Assembly: GCF_030445035.2 (NCBI RefSeq)
Contig: NC_080701.1
Span: forward strand, 27,124,798 to 27,188,797
From: Dasypus novemcinctus
Lineage: Eukaryota; Chordata; Mammalia; Cingulata; Dasypodidae
Reading direction: 5' to 3'
DNA: 64,000 bases
Positions within the stretch are counted from its first letter, which is position 1. Every line of letters starts with the position of its first letter. A model generated the notes under the pieces. It saw only the letters and a program-made list of their open reading frames with translations. It was not told where the DNA came from and searched no databases. Below, piece after piece: positions 25,351 to 64,000 of the stretch. Position numbers and translations under genes: made by a program.

Positions 25351-25590
25351 CAGAGCAATGGTTCTTAATCTGGGCTGCACGTGAGAATTGCATGGGGAGC
25401 TTTAAAAATATACTGATGCCAAGGCCTCTCTCTAGACCAATGAAATTAGAAACTCTTGAGGTGAAACTCTAGTCACTGCACTTTTTTAAAAACACTCTAG
25501 GTGATTCTTTTTTCATGTTTTCAATTTTATTGAAAAGTATTCATAAATCATACAACTCCAGGTGATTCTAAGGTGCAGCCAGGGTTAAGA
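25351..25590 (+). mobile_element. MER5A-like hAT transposon relic, split by a 47-bp insert
   Basis: The left half reads gcaatggttcttaatctggg then ctgcacgtgagaattgcatg, and the right half ggtgattctaaggtgcagcc then agggttaag, as in MER5A. A T-rich 47-bp insert (25509-25555) is bounded by CTCTAGGTGATTCT and CTCCAGGTGATTCT. Confidence 0.75.
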
Positions 25591-25591
25591 A

Positions 25592-25987
25592 AGGAGAAGT
25601 GGCTGTGGCTCAAACAGCTGAGCTCCCGTCTACCATACAGTAGGACCTGGGTTTGTATCCCATGGCCTCCTTGTGAAGGCAGGCTCGCCCACACGCTGAG
25701 GACAGCTGCCAGCCTGGGCACCGCAGAGTGCTGCCAGCCGCAAGTGCTGCAGAGAACCGACTCAGCAAGGTGATGTAACAAAAAAAAAGGGAGACAAGCA
25801 AAAACACAGAAGAGCACGCAGCGAATGGACACAGAGAGCAGACAACAAGCAAGCTGCAAGGGGTGGGGGGTGGGAGAGAAATAAAAATAAAATACAGACA
25901 CAGAAGAATGCACAGTGAATGGACACAGAGAGTAGACAGCAAGCAAAAAGCCGCAAGGGAGGGGGGATAGGAAAAAAAAAAGAAACA
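25592..25987 (+). mobile_element. DAS-like SINE with a duplicated 3' tail segment
   Basis: The head ggagaagtggctgtggctca is followed by a short body. The tail segment (cacagaagagcacgcagcga, then the atggacacagagagcagaca block) appears at 25804-25880 and again at 25898-25970. This gives two tail copies in one element, or a second truncated insertion into the tail. Confidence 0.7.
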
Positions 25988-25994
25988 CTTGGGG

Positions 25995-26165
25995 AAGCAG
26001 ATGTGGCTCAAGTGATTGGGCTCCCGTCTATCATATGGGAGGTCCTGGGTTCAATTCCCAAGACCTCCTGGTGAAAGCAAGCTGGCCTGCGCAGCAAGCT
26101 GACACAACAAAGGAGACACAGGGGAGCGAACCAGACGGCTGAGCTGGCTCAAGTGGTTGAGTCAT
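25995..26165 (+). mobile_element. Short DAS-like SINE
   Basis: Head gggaagcagatgtggctcaa with B-box-like gggttcaattccc (about 26047). It ends in gctggctcaagtggttgag, a partial second head without a tail. Confidence 0.7.
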
Positions 26166-26390
26166 TTGGGTATATCAGCATCAGTGTCCTTTCTGCTACC
26201 TTAATCCATAATCCTATCCCAAGGGTTCTCAGGCCTGGCACAGGTCCTCATTTGTAAGGTGGGGGAATAATACCTACTCTGCTTTCTCTGCCAGCTTGTC
26301 TCAAATTAAATCTTTTTTTTTTCGTTTCCTGCCATCCAGTCATATGTCCAGATCCTATATGCTCTTCCTCCTCTGTTATAAAGACTCTAA

Positions 26391-26790
26391 GGAAGAGGAT
26401 TTGGCTCTGCCCACAACATGGGAGGTCCAGGGTTCAAACCCAGGGCCTCCTGACCCGTGTGGAGCTGGCCCATGCACAGTGCTGATGCGCGCAAGGAATG
26501 AAAATGCTGTGCCACACAGGGGTGTCCTCCGCGTAGGGGAGCCCCATGCACAAGGAGTGCACCCCGCAAGGAGAGCCACCCCATGCAAAAAAAGCACAGC
26601 CTGCCCAGGAGTGGTGCCGCACACATGGAGAGCTGACACAGCAAGATGATCCAACAAAAAGAGACACAGGTTCCTGGTGCTGCTGACAAGAAAGAGTGGA
26701 CACACAGTGAATGGATACACAGAGCAGACAATGGGGGCAGGGGGAAGGGAAGAGAAATAAATAAAAAATAAATCTTTAAAAAAAAAAAAA
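26391..26790 (+). mobile_element. DAS-type SINE with shortened head
   Basis: ggaagaggatttggctctgc jumps directly to ccacaacatgggaggtccag, so about 20 bp between the A and B boxes are missing. The body and tail are otherwise complete, ending in poly(A) at 26779-26790. Confidence 0.85.
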
Positions 26791-27195
26791 GCCTCTATCC
26801 CCAAATTCCTTTCTCTGACTTCCATCTTCTTGTCCTTATTTTTACCACATTTCATACTATTAATAATTTTCTCAAAGACTGATAAGAAAGCAGGAGCATT
26901 TAATATTTCCTCTGCATCTTTCAAAGATGGCATTCTGGCCCATAATTCTAAGCACATAGCAAGGATCTGAAAGTGCCAGCTCCAGCATTTATTTTCATAC
27001 AGTAAGTGCTCTCAGGTGTCAGTCTTGTTCATAGGAAAACCAGTTTGTTTCCTTAGATGGTATTTTTATTTAGACAGGTTCTGTAGGAGGCCTGATCAAG
27101 TTTAGGGTAATTGTCTTGAAGCAGTGGCAGTAGGTATTGCTTTTCTCTTCCTACACTGAAAACATGAAACATGTTCTGGAATTTATAGGTATAGG
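26791..27195. other. Unassigned sequence
   Basis: About 400 bp of mixed composition without open frames of note or a repeat that I recognise. Confidence 0.35.
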
Positions 27196-28520
27196 TTGGT
27201 GGAAGGGAGTTGGAGGAAATGCTTATCAGGATCAGGAAGGGAGACCGCCCAGGATGGCATTGGAATATCTCAGGCGGGGTACAGCTCTCCGGCAAAATAG
27301 GGGAGAAGGCGTAGAAGTAGTCTGAGGGAGCCACTCTGGGGACCCCTGCAGGGTAGATAAATGCAGCACGCATTGTCCACGGGGGCCTGGGGGTGCAGAG
27401 CTGGAGAGGCCAAAAAAACTGTGAGTTCATACCCCAGGGGCCAGGAGCACTGCTTATCCCTCACCCCAAGGTGAGCAGCCTCAGTAAAACCTGTATCGGA
27501 GGGGCTAACAGAGAGGGGAGGGAAGCGAATGTGGCTCAAGAAATTGGGCTCCCATCTACCACATGGGAGATCCAGGGTTAGATTCCCGGGACTTCCTGGT
27601 GAAGGGAAGGTGGCCTGTGCAGGGAGCTGGCCCAAGTGGAGAGCTGGCGCAGCAAGATCATGCAACAAAAAGACACAGAGGAGAGACAATAGGAGACGCA
27701 GCAGACCAGGGACCTGAAGCAGCGTGAGAGATTGGGCGCCTCTCTCCCACTCCCGAAGGTCCCAGGATCAGCTCCCAGTGCCACCTCAAGAGAAGACAAG
27801 CAGACACAGAAGAACACACAGCGAATGGACACAGAGAGCAGATAATGGGGGGGGGGGGGGGGGTAGAGAAATAAATAAAATCTTAAAAAGAAAACAGAGA
27901 GGGGAAAGGATAGAGTCCCTCAGAGAGGTGGTGGAAATTGAAGGATTCTCCTTCACAGAAGGGTTTGCCAAGGAGCACCATTTGCTGGCCAGCCAGGAAA
28001 GTGGAGCAAGAAAGACTGGTCTCTCCTGCTTCTCTCCCAGGCATGATAGACCTGGTCAGATCCTTTTAGTGGCTCTCTGCCACGGTTTTAACTACTTAAC
28101 CCGGGCAATATTAAAGGCTTAGGAAAAAATTAAACTAAAAGAGAGCTGTGAAGTAAAACCACTAGGCAAGAGAAAGAAATTGATCAACAGAGCAAAATCA
28201 TCACCATAAGCAGATGCTGAGCGATAAACAAACAAATACAACCTACAACCCACACTAAGAATCAGGAAGATATGTCCTAGTCAAAGGAACAAGCCACTGC
28301 TCTAGACGAGACTCAGGGTTTAAGACAACTAATAAATGACGTTCAAACAAATCTCCTCTAATCAATTTAAGGAGTTGAAGGAAAATATGACTAAAGAGAT
28401 AAAGAATATTAATGTGATACTGTGCATGCATAACAGTTTGAAAGACTGCAAAAAAAAGTAACAGAACTTATGGGAATGAAGGGCACAATGGATGAGATTA
28501 AAAATACATTAGAAGATAAG
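27196..28520 (+). mobile_element. L1 5'UTR and ORF1 start fragment with an inserted SINE
   Basis: 27906-28520 aligns in order with 2240-2690 of the first L1 (gagctgtgaag; gactaaagagataaag; gatgagattaaaaat). The GC-richer part before it (27196-27519) has 5'UTR character. ORF1 is broken by stops. The SINE at 27520-27892 splits it. Confidence 0.65.
27520..27892 (+). mobile_element. DAS-like SINE with 13-bp target duplication
   Basis: AACAGAGAGGGGA flanks it at 27507-27519 and 27893-27905. Head ggaagcgaatgtggctcaag. A second head-like unit (gcgtgagagattgggcgcct) sits inside at about 27722, and an 18-base or longer G run lies at 27847-27863. Confidence 0.85.
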
Positions 28521-28769
28521 GAATATAGTTGGTAGTAATATTTTGACAATGCTCTTGCATAGTTTGTAAAAAATGTTTCACACCAATGCAGAGTTGGTGG
28601 AGGGGTGATGTATGAGACCCCTGTGTCATGTTAGGTATGTTTATTTTGTAAGTTCGCAATCTTTACTATACACTTATTGTTTATGTGTGTTCATGTATAA
28701 ACGATATACTTCAATTTTAAAAATGTTATAGTTTATAATGAAAAAAGTATATATATATATATATATTAG
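28521..28769 (+). repeat. Short 3'-end-type repeat ending in (TA)n
   Basis: The text (gcagagttggtggaggggtg, then tgtatgagacccctgtgtc) resembles the short repeats at 45255 and 48883. A (ta)n run lies at 28748-28767. Confidence 0.45.
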
Positions 28770-29440
28770 AGACTTCTGGGAGGATGGCAGACTAGAAATA
28801 CATGGGACTCTCTTCTCGCCTAGGAAATAGCTAGAGGACAGGCAGAAATGACCTGGAAAAATATCTTCTAGGATTTAGAACACTGGAGGAAGTCTGGATC
28901 CCACCCAAAGGAAAAGAATTGCAAAGAGGATTTAAAAGTGTCTCACTAGACACTTCTGAATTCTCAAGCCTTGAGACCAGCAGCTACAGACAATTGGGGA
29001 CTCAGGGATCCACCTGACAAGGAGAGGAGAGAGAGAAGGACACAACCTGAGGCTGACTCGGGTTTTGACCCACAAATTTGAGCTGCTGTGTGCAACGAGC
29101 CTTCCAGGTCAGGTGGGGTTGCGTCATGGTTGGCCTTGGCAGCTGGCAAGGGACTAAAGAGCTTTGACCCTCTCTCCCGACGGGGACTGGTTGTTGAGGA
29201 TGCTTAGGGGACTGGAATTACTTCCTACTGGGGAAAAGGGGAGGGACTGCTTGCAAAAGTTGGAGAACTGCCTCTGAGAAAGTATGAATAACAGGGCTCC
29301 CAGCCCGAGGCAGGAACCTCTATCCCACTGAGCTGGTCAGTGCTGCAACAAACTCTCCAACCCGGCGGTAAACTGCACGGGCTGCCGAGGAGCGCCATCT
29401 GCTGCCAGACCAAGGAAGTGCAGCGAGGACAAAGAAAAGA
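28770..29440 (+). mobile_element. L1 5'UTR fragment just upstream of FNTA
   Basis: It starts gagacttctgggaggatggc, then agactagaaatac, the standard opening of a mammalian L1 5'UTR. It runs through GC-rich 5'UTR-like text (tgccgaggagcgccatctgc) to aagaataaaatgaatag. ORF1 and ORF2 are absent, so this is a 5' end with a lost or deleted body. Confidence 0.7.
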
Positions 29441-29739
29441 ATAAAATGAATAGAGCAGCGGTTCAGGGAGTAATTCCCACAAAACACAACAACATATTCG
29501 CGTCATGAGTGTTCCAGAAGCAAAAAAGAAGGGGAAAAAATAGCGCTTGTGGAGCACTCGAGGTTGTGACGAGATAGGGGAATGGAGGGGTCTTGCGCTG
29601 ACCCTTACGTCCTGCATCTAAGATTTGGTCAAAAAAGATAACCATCACCCCTAGGTGAGCACCTTAATAGCCCTAATATAAATTCCACGTACCAACAGTC
29701 AGCATTTGTAAAGGCCTACCGGGATAAAGGAAGGGCAAT
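29441..29739. other. FNTA upstream sequence, no repeat seen
   Basis: About 300 bp between the L1 5' end and the CpG island. I see no repeat signature. It may hold distal promoter elements. Confidence 0.4.
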
Positions 29740-29850
29740 CGGCTGCCATTCCTGAGCCTGGGGGCGGCCCGTACCAGCCGCCGCGGACGCGGCCCCAAGC
29801 GCCCATTCCGGGCCACTCTGGCCCGCGTCTCTATGGCGGAAGCCGAGGAG

Positions 29851-29909
29851 ACCGGAAGTGAGCCGCCGCGTGGGCGGGGCGAGGGGCGGGGCCGCAGGGG
29901 GCGGGGCCT
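29851..29909 (+). promoter_or_regulatory. FNTA: Core promoter motifs: ETS/GABPA site and three GC boxes
   Basis: ACCGGAAGTG at 29851-29860 is a perfect ETS-family (GABPA-type) site. GC boxes (GGGCGG core) follow at about 29872-29880, 29883-29892 and 29897-29909. ATGGCGG at 29833 and again at 29941 also fits the YY1 core. Motif matches are direct; occupancy is inference. Confidence 0.6.
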
Positions 29910-29940
29910 CCCTGCCTCCTCCGCTGCGGGCCGAGGCGAG

Positions 29941-61922
<31,982 letters not shown>

Positions 61923-62440
61923 CACCCGCCAGAGGAACTGATGGAATGCTCTTGTCTTTTTTAAGGGACTCTAATGTCAGAGTTTAAAACTACAGTGATC
62001 ACTCACGCCCCTTGCCTGTGTTGGTGTTAAACATGCGTTGCACAGGTGTTGCTTTTTAACAAGAATTAAGTGCAATGCTCCATGGGCTTTGCTGCTATTC
62101 AGACAAGCTCCAAATAATTTGGTTCTTTTAATGCAAAGTAATTTTGGAGGGGAAAAGAAAAAGTCTCATAAAGGAACTTTTGTAGTCCTTTCAACATTTA
62201 ATCTAATCCCTTAGCATCAACTCTTCCCTAAAATGGCGTATGAGTCATGATCTGCAGCAGTAAAGACTACAGGTAATGTGTATGTAAGGAATATGAGGTC
62301 ACTTAAATTTAGGTTCTGTAAGCAGGGACTGCAATTGTTACTTTAGAACTTCTCTGCTGCACTGACAATATCTTGCTATTCCTGTAACCAACTAATGCCA
62401 AAAGAATGGTTTTGTAATAAAATTGTAGATGTATCTAAAA
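61923..62440 (+). other. FNTA: FNTA 3' untranslated region
   Basis: The region is non-coding, with no SINE or L1 recognised inside it. It runs from the stop codon to the expected cleavage site about 20 bp after AATAAA. The end point is estimated. Confidence 0.75.
62416..62421 (+). terminator. FNTA: FNTA polyadenylation signal AATAAA
   Basis: The hexamer lies in gtAATAAAattg, about 494 bp after the stop codon, and is the canonical signal that best fits the end of the unique 3'UTR. Confidence 0.75.
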
Positions 62441-62915
62441 AGTGCCATAATGATTTGATTTTTTAATACCATTTAATGGTACACATACACAGAAGTTGTC
62501 TTGGCTTAGAAAAGCAATAGAAAACAAAAGAAACCACAGATAAGATTACGTTAAAGGAAATGTTATTAAAATGCAAACTAGTCCTAGTTTCTGACTGTAA
62601 GCAACAAAGTGTACTCGATAGTTTAAACTCAAAGGGTTTATTGAGTTACATAGATAGTTCAGAGAACAATTGGCTAATCTTCTAGAAGTGCATCCCAAAA
62701 CCACTGGATTATAAAGTTGCTCCTGCCTGTGCAAAGATCAGGAAGCTGCTAAAGCAGGAGGCCACAGCCCAGGCTGCCAGCTCCAGGCCTGCCGCCTTTG
62801 CCGAGTTCTCTCCCATGTAATTCAGTTCCAAATTAAAGGCTCAGTGTAGTGTATCTGATTGATAGAACTACAGAATAGTATAAACAACTCCTTTAATTAG
62901 AAAAAAAATTTTTTT
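62441..62915. other. Downstream intergenic sequence, no repeat assigned
   Basis: 62570-62830 has a sharper composition (ggaggccacagcccaggctg, then ccagctccaggcctgccgc) but no open frame or known family that I can name. Confidence 0.35.
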
Positions 62916-62996
62916 TAGGAAGTACTGGGGATTGAACCTGGAACCTCATACATGAAGTGTGTGTTCAACCACTGAGCTATACCCACTCCTAAACAA
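62916..62996 (-). mobile_element. Isolated tRNA-like SINE head, antisense
   Basis: agtactggggattgaacctg, then gttcaaccactgagctatac after a T run. Same type as 60441-60523. Confidence 0.6.
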
Positions 62997-63134
62997 CTTT
63001 TTTATGCACTGGGAAACCAAAAAATTTTTGTGACTTACTTTGAGATGCTTACTTTATGGTGGTGGTCTGGAACCAAACCCAGCAATATCTCTGAGGCATG
63101 CCTGTGTAAATCAGTGTTTTAAACTGGGTTGTAG

Positions 63135-63571
63135 GGAAGCGGACTTGGCCCAGTGGTTAGGGCGTCCGCCTACCACATGGGAGGTCCACGGTTCAAACCC
63201 CAGGCCTCCTTGACCCGTGTGGAGCGGGCCCATGCGCAGTGCTGATGCGCGCAAGGAGTGCCCTGCCACGCAGGGGTGTCCCCGTGTAGGGGAGCCCCAC
63301 GTGCAAGGAGTGCGCCCCTTAAGGAGAGCCGCCCAGCGTGAAAGAAAGTGCAGCCTGCCCAGGAATGGCGCCGCATACATGGAGAGCTGATGCAGCAAGA
63401 TGACACAACAAAAAGAAACACAGATTCCCGTGCCGCTGTCAACAAACAGAAGCAGACAGAAAGAAGAACACGCAGCAAATGGACACAGAGGAGAGACAAC
63501 TGGGGTGGGGGAAAAGAAGGGGAGAGAAATAAATAAAATCTTAAAAAATATATATTTATATACTTAAAAAT
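63135..63571 (+). mobile_element. DAS-type SINE, young, 14-bp target duplication
   Basis: AAACTGGGTTGTAG is exact at 63121-63134 and 63572-63585. Head ggaagcggacttggcccagt, full body, and an A/T-rich tail (63525-63571). Confidence 0.93.
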
Positions 63572-63619
63572 AAACTGGGTTGTAGCCTATTAATGGATAC
63601 TTAAGTTAGTGGGTTTCAC

Positions 63620-64000
63620 CAACCTTTTTTTAAAAAATGAAATGCAATAGCAACTTTTTAATTTAATTGAACTCTGCTCTCATCCTTATTAATTCTACTT
63701 GATTTGGGTTCATTTTCTAATTTTAAAAAAAAATTTACTTTTTAAATTGCAGTAAAAAATGCGTAATAATTTTAACCATTTTAACTGACATATCTTTGAT
63801 ATTAAGTACATTGCCATCACTGTAATTTTAAGACTATTTTTTCATCCCTAAGCAAAACTCATACACTAGCAATAACTCCCCATCAGCCCCTCCCCCTTCC
63901 CCTGCAACCATTATTCTGCTTTCTGTCTCTAAAATTGTGCTTATTCTAGTATGTCATGTAAGAGAAATCATAAAATATTTGTCCTTTTGTGTCTGGCTTA
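63620..64000 (-). mobile_element. Antisense old L1 3' end (continues off the window)
   Basis: ttttaaccattttaactgac, then actccccatcagcccctccc and ttgtccttttgtgtctggc are the usual antisense L1M 3' blocks. Confidence 0.7.

Noticed and set aside
62441..64000. Start of the next gene downstream of FNTA (POMK in human order)
   Set aside because: No exon-like open frame, CpG island or conserved peptide is visible before the window ends.

Overview
The window is mammalian nuclear DNA. Spliced exons with GT-AG introns, a CpG-island promoter, L1/HAL1, L2, MIR, MER5A and MER20 repeats all say eutherian. About 30 tRNA-derived SINE copies, of the kind described as DAS-SINEs in armadillos, point to a xenarthran, most likely Dasypus or a close relative. 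The one real protein-coding gene is FNTA, the alpha subunit shared by protein farnesyltransferase and geranylgeranyltransferase I. It is complete on the + strand in nine coding exons (29941-61922) and encodes 374 residues.

Layout. 1-1706 is a poly(A)-tailed retroposon that runs off the left edge. 1707-7885 is a nearly full-length but dead L1. 7886-12340 is a second, 5'-truncated L1 in the same orientation, with two SINEs inside it. 12341-24110 is a mosaic of old L1 pieces on both strands, an L2 fragment, three solo LTRs and several SINEs. 24110-29440 holds more SINEs, MER5A and two L1 5' ends. The second L1 5' end finishes about 0.3 kb from the FNTA CpG island (about 29740-30420).

FNTA introns 1-8 measure 1030, 4686, 3699, 9332, 4006, 4226, 3604 and 274 bp. 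They are filled with SINEs, mostly antisense to the gene, plus MIR, MER20 and an antisense L2. Intron 4 also carries a HAL1 copy (43640-47550) that was broken by a short repeat and by a second copy of the 1.5-kb retroposon seen at the left edge. After the FNTA stop there is a 3'UTR of about 0.5 kb with AATAAA at 62416-62421, then one young SINE and an antisense L1 end. No neighbouring gene is visible.

The least explained item is the retroposon present at 1-1706 and 45591-47081. It is long, has no long open frame, is 5' truncated and A-tailed, has a 17-bp target duplication, and carries a G-quadruplex-type tract just before its tail in both copies. I could not assign it to a family. All family names are from reading and memory, with no database search.
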